Shown: positions 13,221 through 27,340, counted from the first letter of the stretch. The stretch is DNA of 64,000 bases from Ectobius pallidus (GCA_964059195.1 CAXKWD010000011.1:29077791-29141790); one strand, 5' to 3'. The notes: generated by a model from the letters alone, not told the origin. Translations and numbers: made by a program.

Positions 13221-15179
13221 ATTTCAGAACGTTCGAGATTGTATAATGAATGTCGAAAGGCCTCTAAATATTAATATATGAATGAATACATTTATAACAG
13301 TTACAGTCAGCAGGATAAGGAGAATTAGGGTTATTTTTGTAGACTAAGGGCCTTCGTATCTGTTTTAAAAAGAAGGGAAGATAACGGTTTTCATAAATGA
13401 AAAAGAAATAGTGTATTGTACTGGGCCCGAAAATTAAGTTACATAATTTTTATGAAGTCCCGACACAAAATATAATAAACTAGATATTTCCTGCCGACTA
13501 TTAATTACTATTTGCCATGAAGAGTATCAGTTGTATATAAATGATTTAAAAGGAAAATATATAGGCTATGGGCTAGCTCTTAAGGTAGGAGATATGTGAC
13601 ATTAATTTTTTTGGGTTAAGGTATGTATTAACGTTTGCAATGACATTTTCTGGCCAAGATTTTTGTTAAATTTTTATTTTAATGCATAAAGAAGACACAC
13701 TTGTCTGCTTCGTCTATATATGAAAATTCCAACGGGAGGTCATTAAAAATAAGTTTAAATGGCATAGTTTACAAACGTTTTAGGCTACCATTTGAGTAGG
13801 TCTTAGTCCTTTTTCTCGCAACTCTATTTCTTTTATCTTCTACTCTTCATATAAACAAAACGTAATAAAAATTGAGCTAGTAAGTTCATTTATACATCAG
13901 ATTAAAACTCATGAATGGGGAAATGTTTTAAACTATGGGTTTTCTGTTGCTATGAATAACACAACTGTGATAGTGGTTTTTGTTATAGGCGATATTGCTG
14001 ATTTATTCAATCTTGAAAAAATCTGTCATTCTTTCTAGTAATGCTTGCTATTTATACATAGATTATAACATTCTATGCATAAAAAGGAAAACATGAGTAA
14101 AATAGTTTTCAATATGTTATTTTTGACAATTCTATGATATTTTGAAGATTTATTTTTTTAATATAAATAATTTTAGTGAACAAAAAACACTGAAAACTAA
14201 GTTTCGGATGTAGCATTAGGTTTATGTTAGTATCTTACGATAGGTTGCTTAAAATTTTAAAATACGTGGTTACAAAATGTGAATTTTGCCCTCAAGCGTA
14301 TAAAAAAATATTTTTTTTGTTCATTTTTGTGTTTATGGAACTTTGATATGCACAGTAGGCCTACACACTGACCAAGTTTTAAAGCTGCACGACCATTATT
14401 GGAAGTGACTCCACAGTTATCGTAATGTACTTACGTAAAATAGGGTTTATTGGAAATAACTGATCCACTGTTTAAAACCCCCTATACGCAAACCTTCAAA
14501 ACCATTTTCGTGAAATTTTTTACATTAACTTGTCACCGTCAAATTGAACATTATCTAAAACAATTCAAAATATGAATTAATATCTGCAAGGACACCATCG
14601 AGACTATCTAATATCTTATACAATATATGATATGAATGCCCAAATTTATTGCTAAATTGGATTGTTGCCAAAATAGATTTCAACAGCCCTTGACAAATAT
14701 TTTCCATAAGAAATGCTGCTGCAACAGGTTACATTGTAATTTTAATTATATTTTAAGACACTTTGATTTAGTATTTAGTATTTGATTGTTAAATAATAGT
14801 ATTTGCATTTACTGCATTACTATTATAGGCCTATAACTCTATACATAAAGCAACTAAAATCCAAGCATACAGGAGGGTGAAATAGGATTCATAGTACTTG
14901 GAGATTCAATAATAAAGACTGTTCGAAATGGTGACGCTTGAAGACTTTGGATATTACGTAACTCGAGATACGTCTCTGTCTCTTTTAGTACGAGCTATTG
15001 AACGTTGACTCCATTTATTTTTGGTGAAAACCCGGACGTTGAATTTTCACAACGAATACAGGCCTAATATACTTTATCTGCTGAAGTAGGCCTAACAGTA
15101 CAGTAAATAATAAAAAAAATAATAATTCAAGACAGGGAGTGTATGTACGGTTGACACCGATTTTGAAATAGAATAAAAA

Positions 15180-15735
15180 TGAGACATGTAAACTGCGGTA
15201 GACAGGTATGTAAACTGCGCCATAAAGGTATGTAGATGCACTTCTCCAGTTCCAAACAAGTGCCTACATAAATCTGAGAAGTATTGAAGAAGGGATACCT
15301 GTAAGAAGAACAGCTAAAATAAATGACAAGTATTCTCGTCTACTCAAGTGGAGAGAACAATAGGCTATATAAACAATGAAATATCCCGTTTTGATTTTAT
15401 TAAGAAGGCGTCATATGAGAACAAAGTGCTCATGCCAAAAAAATAGACTAGTGGTTTTTAACAATTTTATAAGTGACGAAGCGTTCCTGCAAAAGAAATT
15501 AGGGTATTGTTTTTAACATTTTTTAAAATGACAAAGCTACTAAGCCTAACATTTTTAACCACACGTATGCAATTTCACAGCCAGTCCTAAGTCTGGAGAA
15601 GTGGGAGAACATGTTAGTGCGTTAGTATGACGGTGACGCCATTTAAATGTAGGTGGCGCAGTTTACATGTGTCGGTGACGCAGTTTACATCGTGTAGGTT
15701 GGGGAAAAGGTAGAAGTGGTGCAGATTACCTTTTC
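15180..15735. repeat. Inverted-repeat element with paired GTAAACTGCG motifs
   Basis: GTAAACTGCG occurs twice on the plus strand (near 15188 and 15212) and twice inverted, as CGCAGTTTAC, near 15660 and 15680. CTTCTCCAG near 15242 is mirrored by CTGGAGAAG near 15594. This looks like a transposon with subterminal repeats, but the ends and duplication were not resolved. Confidence 0.5.
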
Positions 15736-16077
15736 CCAAGACTGGAACTAATATGAAATTAACAAATTAAAGTGAAGGAAGTGTAAGATTTAAAATGCAA
15801 AGGCTTAACTTCTAGAGTGAAGACTTTCTGCAGAGAGGCATGGAAGAGAGTATGGTGAGCCCTCTTTCCCTGGGCACCGTCAATTATTCAACATTTACTG
15901 TAACCGGAGGAAGAATGATACGAACAAACATACAAACACGGGCTCAGCTGCGTGGACACGTTTTGTTTCACTTTCCATATATTGAAGATGCGATTCTGCA
16001 TTTTTTCCCTCCTACATGATTCTCAAAAGAAAACAACCATTCCGCATCAGCGAGGGCTATGTACATCAGAAAATTCA

Positions 16078-16250
16078 AACAGCAATAACAATAACAATAA
16101 TAATAATACTAATAATAATAGTAATAATAATACTAACAATAATTATTATTACAATAATAATTATAATAATAACAATATTAATAATAATACTAATAATAAT
16201 ATTAATAATAAAACAATAATAATATCAATAATAATAATAAAGATAGTAAC
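16078..16250 (+). repeat. Degenerate (AAT)n array
   Basis: About 170 bp of AAT units interrupted by AAC, ACT and ATT, indicating an old array. The asparagine- or isoleucine-rich frames over it are artefacts. Confidence 0.9.
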
Positions 16251-16535
16251 AATAGGCCTATGTCACATTACTGATGAAAAATGTGTTTTGGTTCACTACC
16301 TTGTACCTTCTACAAGCATTATCTTATATAAATAAGATGTTCAAATAGTTTTACCTGACCTTATATGCTAAGCTTACATTATATTAAATATGGCACATAC
16401 TAATAAAAACGAAGATTAAGCCAAAGAAACATAATGAAACAATAAAAGTTTGTAGAGTAAAAAAAGTTGATCCTTCTTTGTTGTAGGCCTATTTATTTCA
16501 GGGATGCATTTCGGTATTAATTTTTATGTAATCCT

Positions 16536-17721
16536 CAGAACCGTTTTAAGGAATTTTTGGGGCCGGACGCCCTGCAAGATTTACTGTTGGGGCCCCTCTC
16601 GTTTATCGCAGATTTGTCATGCGTAACCTATTTACTATGTGATGCAGATATTATGTACATTTCCATAGATAGCTTAGTTTCACATACTAGAGTAGAATTA
16701 CTAACGCAATTGCATTTTTATAAATTGCCATTTACTGTACTGGAGTAGATTTGCCCTGAAAACAAAATTCACATGTATAAAAAATCGTCTTAATCGTGTT
16801 TGCTAAAATTTTTAAAACATAATTTTTACAAAACAAACCTCAAAAGTCAATTCTTTTTAAAACAAATTTAAAGTAAATTTCAACATGCAGAATTTGAATA
16901 CAGAATAAGAATTGAGTGTAAGTCCCATTCAGTACATAATCTTAATATATCCTGTTCTCTCTTTCGCAATATTGTGTTGTTAGTTCTGAATTACAAAGTT
17001 TAGCCTAATTTTAATTATTTTCAAAAGTTAACTGCCACAAATTTAAGAAAAATACAACTTCTCCTGTCTAACTTCGAACAAAAAAAGTGTTCTTTTAAAT
17101 CCTACACATGAAACAGGGTGGATATTTAAAGTGGTAAATAAATTGTCACTACCACCTGTTAGTTGGTGCAAGAAAACACAGCGACAGGTTTGGAAAATAG
17201 CCAATAACAATTATTAACAGGACAACAATTGAACCGTATATGTGAAGGGTAACACAGACCAACAGCCATTTTGGGGCCTTAGAATGTATACCTATTCTTG
17301 GGTATATTTAGGTCGCTGATGCCAAATGTGCTATTAATCCAACTTTTGGTTTTTCTGTACTTCGTCCAGTTTTCGTCCTACGGGTCCAAAGTATGGTCAA
17401 GAACCTTCACTAGCTGTATTATCAAGCAAGATTTTGTTTCGCGAAAGAGGTTATAAGTTAATGACACTCTATATAAAAGTAGAGCTGGTAGAGAAAAACG
17501 TTTTACATATTTGAAATAAGCACACTAAGTATAGCCAAAACCGGTAAAAAATCTGAGACACCATACAAAAAGTTCACTTTTGTTGGGCTGTGTAATAGAT
17601 TCAACAGGAAATTTATTAATTTTAACTTGCTTTTTACCAGTTTTCTTCGCAAGAGGGCTAAGAAGGGGCCCCACTGAGCTGTGGATGCTGTGGATGCTGT
17701 GGGGCCCTTAAAACAGCCATG
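16536..17721. mobile_element. Possible hAT-type element, 1.19 kb
   Basis: The left end CAGAACCGTTTTAAGG resembles the right end read inward, CATGGCTGTTTTAAGG. Candidate duplications GTAATCCT and GTCATCCT differ at one position. Both ends carry GGGGCC runs within the first 90 bases. The match is imperfect and the interior codes for nothing recognisable. Confidence 0.45.
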
Positions 17722-18454
17722 GTCATCCTAAACCCTTGAAACTTTTCCACAGTTGCATTAACGGTTTAGGAAGTTAGAAGAAGAACGAGGGGACAAAACG
17801 AGACCATAAGAACCATTGATTGAAAACTGTCTCTTGTACTGAACATGACATATTTAACTTTCATTTCTGTTTGTCTTGTCAAGCATTCACATGATACATT
17901 GCATGTTTACGTCGTTTTAAAGCTGTCCAAGTTGAAGCAATAAATGCTTTAGCAGTAGAGAGCGCTGCAAAATAATTTCGCCAGTGTCTTAACGCGTAAA
18001 ATCTCTCACAGCGAACAAACTAACGGATTAACAAAAATTAAATTAATATACAAATTACTTTCCAGCAGAAGAGGATGCAGTAAAATGTCGCAGACACAGA
18101 GGGGTCAAAGTGTAAAGTTTGCGCGCAGACTTGGCATCTTGAAGGGAGGGAGAGAGGTTTCAGAAGAAAAAGAAAAGCGAGCAAAAATGATTTTCTTTCC
18201 TCGTAAAGCTTACAGTCATCAATACTGCATTAATTCAGTTATAAAAAATTTAATTAAAACCAGCTTAATGGATGATGACTAACAAATTTAATACATTAAG
18301 GAAAATCAAATGTCCATGCAAATTTAATACAAATCCCATCACAAACTTAAATTACATATATTTTTCATGAAGATTCTTTACAGAAGGCAATGCTTGGTTA
18401 TTCTATGATATAGCTGCATTCATTGTTATTATCTGTGAGTAATAACATATTCAA

Positions 18455-18633
18455 AACCGCCTGCGTGGTCTTGTGGTTAACATTGCTGACTACAAATCGG
18501 CAGATCTGGGCTCGATTCCTGATATCTCCTCAGATTTTTCTGAGGGAGGTCAGGAACGAGTTGCGATACAGCGATCGGATGGTAGGTGTTGTTCCTCTAT
18601 ACCATGGAGTAAGCTTTTTTTTTTTTTTTTTTT
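18455..18633 (+). repeat. tRNA-derived SINE with poly(T) end
   Basis: CTGCGTGGTCTTGTGGTTAA gives box A, GGGCTCGATTCCTG (18508-18521) gives box B, and the repeat ends in a run of 19 T at 18615-18633. A foldback element begins about 50 bp further on. Confidence 0.65.
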
Positions 18634-18684
18634 GGGATTTATTTGTTTTAGACGATTTAATTAATTTTATTAAAAAGTTGTCAA

Positions 18685-18972
18685 TCAGAATTCAGCTATT
18701 CCCTGGAATATGAGCCGAAAGTGTCCCGACCATAAGAGCCTTTTAATATTAATTTAAAATATATGTCATAAGAGCTTTTTAATATTAATTAAAAATATAT
18801 GTCATAATTGAAAAATTATGAAATTAGTTTTCAGTACTAGTATACTGAAGAACTAATTCTGAAAATTAATTTCACAATCTTTCACTAATGACATATATTT
18901 TTAATTAATATTAAAAGGCTGTTACGGTCAGGACGCTTCAGGCTCACTTACCTTGGAATGGCTGAATTCTGA
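18685..18972. mobile_element. Foldback element, about 290 bp
   Basis: TCAGAATTCAGCTATTCC at the left is mirrored by GGAATGGCTGAATTCTGA at the right. The arms also share GAGCCTTTTAATATTAATT and ATATATGTCAT with their complements. The left arm contains a 40-bp tandem duplication of the CATAAGAGC...ATATATGT segment. The centre holds the small palindrome AGTACTAGTATACT. No duplication was identified. Confidence 0.65.
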
Positions 18973-20289
18973 AACATGTAGGCCTATTTCCTAATATCAG
19001 AATTTTCCTCTTAGGTGTTCCTATAACGTAACTTATATCGACTTAAATAGTTCCCTTCAGAACTTAGTTCACTCAGGGCCAGTTGTATAAAATTCACTAA
19101 CTGATGGTTATTTTAAACTGAAAGTTAGAAAATAACTATCTACTTATGTTGTATAAAAATAACCGTAGATTGTGTAGCTCACAGTTTTAAATAACTGGAG
19201 GAAATAATAAAACATCTGGCAACAGTGCAAAAGTTGAGTGATGTTTGCAGGGAGTATTATGTATATAGGCCTATCTTTGGTAATTGATTTTCAATTGTTT
19301 AATTAAAAACAAAGTACTGCATTACACATATGTCTTTGGTATTTATTTTTAATTGCTTAATAAAGATGAGTATATTAAAAAAACATTTCATTGATGCCAT
19401 ATATATTTTTGCTTCTTACTGCTTTATCCTATCCATAGAGGTGTTTAGGTGTGTTCAAAAACGGCTTCTTTGTCATTGTAGGTTTATGAATAAAGTAAAT
19501 GATGGATATTATAGTTTTTTAGAGTAAAATTCATCTTGAATACACAGTATGCACTTATGAAATTACTATTTAATGCGAATATATCTGCAGAAGGCTTTGC
19601 TGGAGCCGTAAGTAGCAGTTGTATGTTTAGTGGTCGGTAGACTGCAGAGCCTCTTCATTTATATTCATACTCCGGCGTGGAGAGTCTAGCGTGTGAAACA
19701 GGGATGATGCATACCTACCAAACAATAGGATAGATAAGCTACTGCTACGATATTTTCCCAAAACTCTAACACCCGTCACCGCCTCCCCCCCTTGCTCGGC
19801 AAGGAATCAATGACTTGGAAATAAATAATAGAACTAAAACCGAATACAATATCGCAAGTTGCAAGCCGATACAACTTGAGTTGTTTTCGTGTCTCTCCAA
19901 TTCCCAGGACTAAGAATATAGGGAGTTTGAAAACAATGGTCGCTTTCCAGAATTATTCAGCACCGTTAATTCCCTACCCATGGCTTCGTATACTACAACG
20001 TGCATTTTTCCAAGAGAACTGGGTAAGAAATTAAGAAGTCTTAGGGCTCACAATTCACATCAGTTAAGGATTATTTTATTTGTGACTATTTAGGCCTAGC
20101 TAACGAATCAGTGACTACGTGCAATTATTGTTTTTTTATGTAAATTTACAAGGACAGAACACTGAAACATTTTCACACCTATAGCTTCTTTGACAAAATA
20201 CAATTAGTCACTGAACACAGCGGTTGGATAGGCCTATATATATAAGCTGCATATGACTAAAAGAAGATATGAATATAATGTATAATTAG

Positions 20290-21018
20290 TAGGGCAAGGC
20301 ATTTGATGATTTTGCATCTTTTTTATATGAAGGTTAAAAGATAGCTCGAATATATAGAAATGTGTATCATGAAATATTTGGTCAGATAAGGGCAATTTGT
20401 TTTTGCATTTTTTTGTTTTATTTTGCATTTTTCGTCATTTTTCTAGAGATAGGTCATTTTTCGGCAATTTATAGGTCATTTTCGGCATTTTTAGGTAATT
20501 TTCGGCATTTATATCATGTTTCAGTGGAGGTAGAGAGGAGATTTTTCCGTGTACAAATAGTTACTTTCAGACAACAGACAATCGTTTTTAATTGAGAATC
20601 TCCGCCAAGTGTTCTTAGTTAATTTTAATTCGGGTATTCAATTAAACACCACAGTTGGTCTTGTAGCAATAAAAAATTTTCTTTCTTTTTAAATGGCAAA
20701 TTTTTGCAAGGGGCAATTTGATGGGCATTCCAGTTCAGAAAGAATTTCTTTTTTGCTAATGGTGTCCAAGGAGCATAAATCTACTTATTTCTTTAGTAAC
20801 AAAATAAGTGTGCTTAATAATGTAAATTCATATATAACGCACTGTCATAAATTCATTTCAGCAATTCATTACTTAAAAGCTAATTATATGTAATATTGGT
20901 AAATTTATTGGGCATTTTTTTAAAATTATGGGTCATTTTTTCACTATTTTTAGGTCATTAATGGATCTTTTATTTTGCATTTTTTCACTCATTTATGGTC
21001 ATTAAATGCCTTGCCCTA
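20290..21018. mobile_element. hAT-type nonautonomous transposon, 729 bp
   Basis: Termini are TAGGGCAAGGCATTT and its complement AAATGCCTTGCCCTA. They are flanked by a perfect 8-bp duplication ATAATTAG at 20282-20289 and 21019-21026. The interior has many short subterminal repeats resembling GGTCATTTTTCGGCATTTTT, as expected for transposase-binding motifs, and no transposase. The 8-bp duplication and T/CAGGG ends are typical of hAT. Confidence 0.85.
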
Positions 21019-21460
21019 ATAATTAGATATGTATTAGATGAAAAGTCGCCGGTGACGAAACGATCGATATATTATATCGATTGTCCCGCCATAGGTTGTA
21101 TCGCTTACAATGGCACAAATATCGATGTGTTTTATTAATTTTCGTGGGTTTAAAAATATTATTTAATTATGTATTTGCTAAATAGTCATAATAAATATAA
21201 CTGGAGGCCCAGATTCTTTCAAGTATTTTCGTTAGTCGTGAATTTATCGATCAAATCCGGACTTCTCGTCACATTACCTATGACTGGTACCACGTTACAA
21301 TACATGCCTTGACAGCAATGGCAATTACGTTGAGAAATAGAGTAAGGTACTGTATCTTTGTAAATGATGTTTTGATATCTTTCGTCATTATTTAGTTATG
21401 CCAAATCGTTCTTTACTTTCTGGACGACTCTCGTATAACAATATTTGTTCTTTGAACAAG

Positions 21461-21461
<1 letters not shown>

Positions 21462-21523
<62 letters not shown>
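21462..21523 (+). repeat. (AAT)n microsatellite
   Basis: About 20 uninterrupted AAT units. Confidence 0.95.
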
Positions 21524-23820
21524 CATTGTTTTGTTTAGGAATATCAAGGGACCATGCTAAAAGTTCGAATTATTCACGATTTAGAATTTAAAATGTTCGG
21601 ATTATTCAAGTTCGACTGAATTTGTCTTTAATGTGATTTGTACATAAAAACATAAACAACAGTTATAATATTCCCCTGATATTGGTACAAGTTTACCAAA
21701 AGACTCAGGGGGAAAATGAAATAAAATTTGAGGGAAAAAATATATCTTGAGCCTACTTGAAGTGCTATTGAACGATTCAACGTTATCAGGCAATATGCCA
21801 CTAACAACAAGAAAATCTTTGTCGGATGAAGTGAGAGGATTATGTTGGAATAACTACGCAATTTATTTCATGATGTATCTTGAGAAATAACATATCTTGC
21901 TCTGTACAGAGCTAACTGAAGGAACTCCTTTATTGAATACGAAATGAAGCTCTTCTGAGATGATCCCTGTATGTGTTGCTTTGTTGTGGTCTTCAAGATA
22001 CCAACTTCTAAATGAAGCTTCCTACGCACTGGAAAATATCTCAAAGTCAAAACCATTTTACGGTTTTGAAGGCATGTTTCGAAGCCATGAGACTATACTG
22101 AGATTGTTTCCAAGTTGTTTCAAAGCAAAGCAGAAAGGAACATAGTACGCTCTATGTGGCTGTCTGGTCTCCACGCTCAGATCTCATTTACATTCTTTCC
22201 AAGTGAAAACGTTCCTAAACAACGTCAATTGGACGCTCAATTAAAAAAGAAAACTGTTCTAAAAAATCAGGAATAGCTGTGAGAATAAGCGTTATGATAT
22301 TTTTAAATCAAGAGTCATTCTTTCTAAAACAGTGGACAGTACTTTTTCTGCTGCAATAAATAGGGCATTGGATGTTCTTCAATGAGGGTTTTAAGTTAGC
22401 TGTTTTATTCTTGATATGATCTTGAAGTTATTTAATCGTGAATTATTTATTAATAACTTATTAAATGCACAATAGATTACAAATTAGACTAAACATTATG
22501 CTTTAGTTTATAAAATAGGTACGTAAACAGAGTCCTTGATTTCTCCGGAATGAGCAACATTCATGTTACAGAGATACAGAGACAGTAAGAGATTCTAATC
22601 AGGTTTGATCTCACGACCCTTCACTTACAAGAACAGTACTCTGCAACTGACCTACAAATGTTACTTAACATTTTGCTCTAGAAATTCTCTTACCAGTGAC
22701 AGCTCCTAGACCAATATCTGTCCATTTAGTGGAAACAGCCTGTTCGAGAGAATGTGTTTTGTTTCGCTGTATTGGTGTTGTCAAAATTCGGAAACAAAAC
22801 AAAAACTATTACAATCCACTTGGTTGAAAATAGCTTTATAGGCCTAGTTCATACATGTCCCGAGTAGCAGAACTGTCTCACTGCGAAGTTATTAACAATG
22901 ACAAACTGTGGACGCTGGGTGTGGACAGAACAGGGTTTTGGAAGTGCGATCACTAAAATAAGTTTGTGCAGAACAAATATTTCGCAACGTAGGCAAATAA
23001 ACGCTGTCCAAATGTTTGTAGAAACAGGAGATAAATAGCAACTAGAGTCATATGATGGCGACATAAGTGCTGAATTCACATTGCTTTCAATTAGAATTTC
23101 CTCATACCCACACAATTCGCGGTGAGGTTTTGTTACTACAGGTTTTATCTCCCCTAAGAAAAATCTTTAAAAGTGTTCGACCCAGAATTTCAGCAGATAA
23201 TTATTTATATGTTACACAGAAAAAAAAACATGTTATTAAATAAAACTGTCTTTCCTGAAGACAGAAAATGGAAACTGAGCTCCACGTTATAAAATAATAC
23301 CAAATAGACTAAAATATTCTAATATAACTTATGTTCAAGTGCAAACGATCAGACAGCATCTTAATCATCGTAAATCATGCGGAAAATGTACAATGCGCCC
23401 TATGGAAGAAACCAAAGAACACGCAATAGCGTCCTGTTTCATCTGGTTCCAATATAGGTCCAGTCTTTTCGTTTGTAACAGATTCTCCAACTTAAATGGA
23501 GGGTATCGAAGACTTCATTCTGAAATTTACTTGAAATTCTGCGTTCAGAACCGACATGCTACAATTAGACATCTAGAACATGAGTTGTCTGTTTCCAGTG
23601 AAAAACCCTGAATCACATAAATAATAAGGAATGTGTAAATATGAACTTATGAAACCACAGAATATTTTCAAGTAATACCAACAGAAACAATATTATGTGG
23701 TATCATGAATCCATATTTACATATTTACAACCGGTCATAAAATCACGAATCGCAATTGTGTAGGCCTATATGGATTAAATGTCTTTCAGTGAGGTGGACA
23801 ATTAAGGACATGCCCAATCA

Positions 23821-23930
23821 GTCAAAGGAGAGAGGTTCCATCTAGCGCTGTGAATCGAACTCTGGCGTGCTCAGTTGGTGAAGCATCGGCACGGAAATTC
23901 GAGGGTCATGGTTTTGAGTCCTTGCAAAGT
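23821..23930 (+). repeat. tRNA-derived repeat, diverged copy
   Basis: GAGAGAGGTTCCATCTAGCG is followed by a tRNA-like stretch with CTCAGTTGGTGAAGC (D-arm) and GGTTTTGAGTCC (box B). The same leader, complementary to GATGGAACCTCTCTCC, precedes the tRNA-like part of 33515-33716 on the minus strand. The two are therefore copies of one family in which the tRNA-like sequence is not at the very 5' end. Confidence 0.6.
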
Positions 23931-26400
23931 TATTAATTTCAAAAAGAAACACATTAATGTATATATTTTTTATGATTAACTATTGCACAGGAGACTACGG
24001 CTTCACGACGACTGAAATCAAACCTGGAACTTCAGTGGACATCTCGATGTAGGCTAAGAAGAGGGCGTGTTGAAAACCAAATAGGCCTATAGTAAGTGAA
24101 AAAAATGTGTTACGCTCACATAAATTTATCTACCCTAAAGCATGGGCAGTACGACGTTCTCACTTCAAATAATTCTTATATAAAATACGAGGCCCTATTG
24201 CAGAGAGCGGATCAGTTGTTTGGGCATGTGATGTTCGCTATGCAAGGCCTAAAGCTTTAGTTTGTATAAAACAATGGGTTATAGGCTTGTAGGTATCCTT
24301 CTAACCATTGCTAATAAAGATATTATTTAAACTTAAATGTTTTAGATGTTAATATACGGACGGGCTCCTTTATGAAAGTGTAACAAAATCGCGAGAGCCG
24401 TAATTGAAAAACTGCGAAAAATTAAATTTTCTTTATATAAAGTAGTAGTAGAAGTAAGAGAAATAGTCGCCGACCTTCGTGTCATATCTCCAAGAAGAAT
24501 GTAACCCTAATAAAAAATTATGTTTTTATACGACATTTCATTCTGGAGCTCACAGACTCACGCAGACACAAACAGATACTTTTAATTTTTTTTTTATCCA
24601 GTGGAAATCAAAACGCATAGAGTTGGATTACCTCCACAACGTCTCTGGGTTTTTACGTATATACCTTAGGAGCGAGTCTCACCGCTCGTAGAGTTCCTGG
24701 CTAGGGGAGGTAGCTGCACCCTGATTGGCTCAGCTCTCCTATCCCACTCCACGTGTTGTCTGTCTCTCTCGCAGGGGCATTATCCCTCCACTCAACTATT
24801 ATAGTATTTTCTACGACTGGCATGATGTTCACTCTCTGCCCAGCGGTCGCTTACTGATCTTACGCGCACCGAATTCGCGCATCTTGGTAACGAGACATAA
24901 CGAGAAGCTCGCTGGCTGGGTTTGTCTTCAAGGCCAGAGACTTTGTGGGAATAATCCAACTCTACTTATTATGAATAGTCGACATTAAATTTCACGGTCG
25001 AACACAATGCTTCCTCTACTTAAAATACTTATCATACGGTTAGAGAAAGTAATGAAGGAATCATTTAACAAACTTGTACAGTGAGAATCATTTTTAAGAA
25101 GTGCGTTTACCGTCTGAAATGATAAAGAATATACTTTCAGTCCTATATAAAATGACGGGATTTTGCTCTTTGTCACACAATTGTATTGTAGTGTAAGAAA
25201 TCATCTTAAAAATTCGTTTCTTTCGTAACGTCCAGCGCATCTGTCTTGAGCAATTTTTACTGATTTGCAAACTTCAGTAACGAAAATTTAATGAAGAACT
25301 GGCACTGTACAAGAAGACAATTTTTGCTGCAAGTAAGTATGAGAAAGAACCTTCAAATGACAACATAGCTAAGGATTTACGGCAAGTGTTAAATAACTGA
25401 TTTCCAATTTGATTTAAGAGAGATCTAGTTTATTGAATTTTACGACTAAAAAGGAGGTTTATTTTCTAAATTGGTTATAAGATAGATATTAAATAATTAT
25501 TAAGTTTTCAGTACGGTTTGTATGCGTAAACGTAACTGATAAACGGAAACCATGGAAAAGCCTAAAATTAAGCTATAATTCGATTAATTATTGCATAAAG
25601 ACTTACTGCTATCGACAATTTACAGCTAGGTAGCCTACAGAAAATCCAAGGGCAACATAAAAGAGCTCTCTATAGCTCCAGTGAAAATAAATGGAATTCT
25701 TACTTAATATCTTCGCACTATTTTACGTATAATTTTTACCTAGATCACTCTCATAAGAATTAAGTATCGAAATTAGACGAACAATGTTACCACTTCAATG
25801 AAAAACAAGTAGCTGATGATTAAATGTATTTCACTGTAGGTGTAAGAGTATTCATAAATAAACATTGGGAATTAAGTAAGAGAAATATGGAAAAAAAATC
25901 GAAAGAAAGATTTTTGTAGTATACGAATGGGAATCGAAGCAATAGAATAAGATAGATCATGCTCGAACCTCAACTACTTTCGCCTTCGATAACTGTTGAA
26001 TTGTTTCAAGTATGAAATTTTCTGCGAAGATCGCAAAGCATGTCCAACGTTAAATGCACATTAATTAATTGTAAAAAGGCACATAAAGAACCTTTTCCGT
26101 TGCAAGCACATTTTACTATTGGTAAAAAAGGTCTTTATGATAACATACAAATAGTTTATTAGGCAGACTACAAGTTATATAATAGAGATAAATAACTTAT
26201 TATTTGAGTTATTCTCATAGGTTAGGTAAAGATTTAACCCAGGAGCGAGTGCAATATCCTACACGAAATTTCACTAATCGATTTTTTTTCCTTCTACTCA
26301 TTATGTTAATGCTAAAAAATAAGGTAGCTAAGAAGCCGATTTGGGAGGGCGCATGTCACAATAACTTTACTGTAAGAGTAATCTCAGTCATTTCATAAAT

Positions 26401-26787
26401 ACGGGTGGGACATTCTAGCAAATTATGAAGAATATTTTTGTTTATTACATATCATAAATAATAAACTAGAATTGGTTCTTCACATTCTGTATAATTTACA
26501 ATGCCTTCTCCACACTACATGCAAAGCATTATATAAAATTTATTTTAAATATTTCAAATTTGTTTTTCTAAATCTATTACGGGTGGGACATAATTTGAAC
26601 ACTGATTTTAATGATGCTAAACAAAAGTTCATTTGCTGTTCTGCTATTACTGTTAGAGTCTTAATGTTGTTATTAATGAAGGTATGAGGGATTAAATACA
26701 AATTATAAACTGTTTCCAGGTTGCCATAACATTTATTTAACTCATCAATAATAATTTAACAAAACTATCATTATTACGGGTGGGACA
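26401..26787 (+). repeat. Three spaced copies of ACGGGTGGGACA
   Basis: The 12-mer occurs at 26401-26412, 26579-26590 and 26776-26787, 178 and 197 bp apart in the same orientation, in otherwise AT-rich DNA. The intervening sequences do not obviously match one another. Confidence 0.6.
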
Positions 26788-27180
26788 AAAAGTCACTGTT
26801 TGTTATTTCACATAGTAATTAACCACACATATTTTTTGAAGTTAATCTTATACCAAATTGTACCTTAAGATGTTTATTTTTACGAATGAAGAGTGTTAAA
26901 ATCATGCTAAAAATGGCAAAAAAGTAACTACCACACAATAAATACGTAAATCGAGAGATTTTACAAATGAAACCACTTCAAATACATCTAAGTCCTTAAT
27001 ATTCAGCGAATTTGAGGTTTTAAACTTATATTATTTAATTAATCTAATTAAGCTATTAATTAATATAATTAATTATATTTGACCACCCATTTACAATAAT
27101 TTTACAACTTCTCTCTTTGAGGAAAAAATTCCCATATTTTATGAAATGGCTGATCTTTATTTATAAATTCATTCGAATGA

Positions 27181-27340
27181 ATTCAACGATGACATCGAAA
27201 TGGGCCGGCGAATACGACACTGCCTTACGGCCAGGACGGCAGAATCCGCGCCGGCGAAGAAAGTATCGGTGGCGCGTCGCAATTCTCCGCCTAGCTCCGA
27301 TGCTGTCTCCAATAACCCGTACGGATCGAAGTAATCTGGA
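27181..27340. other. CpG-dense block in the FoxP intron
   Basis: About 20 CpG dinucleotides occur in 160 bp, including GCCGGCGAATACGACAC and CCGCGCCGGCG, in DNA that is otherwise AT-rich. Both strands have open frames of 66-88 codons rich in Arg, an effect of composition. It could be a regulatory element or the end of a young insertion. Confidence 0.5.

Noticed and set aside
23339..23611. 90-codon plus frame with Cys and His residues
   Set aside because: The spacing fits no zinc finger I know, and no splice sites or repeat context support it.
24725..24988. 87-codon frame in a GC-richer stretch
   Set aside because: The stretch 24660-24960 differs from background and may be a repeat or regulatory block, but the frame has no family and lacks splice support.
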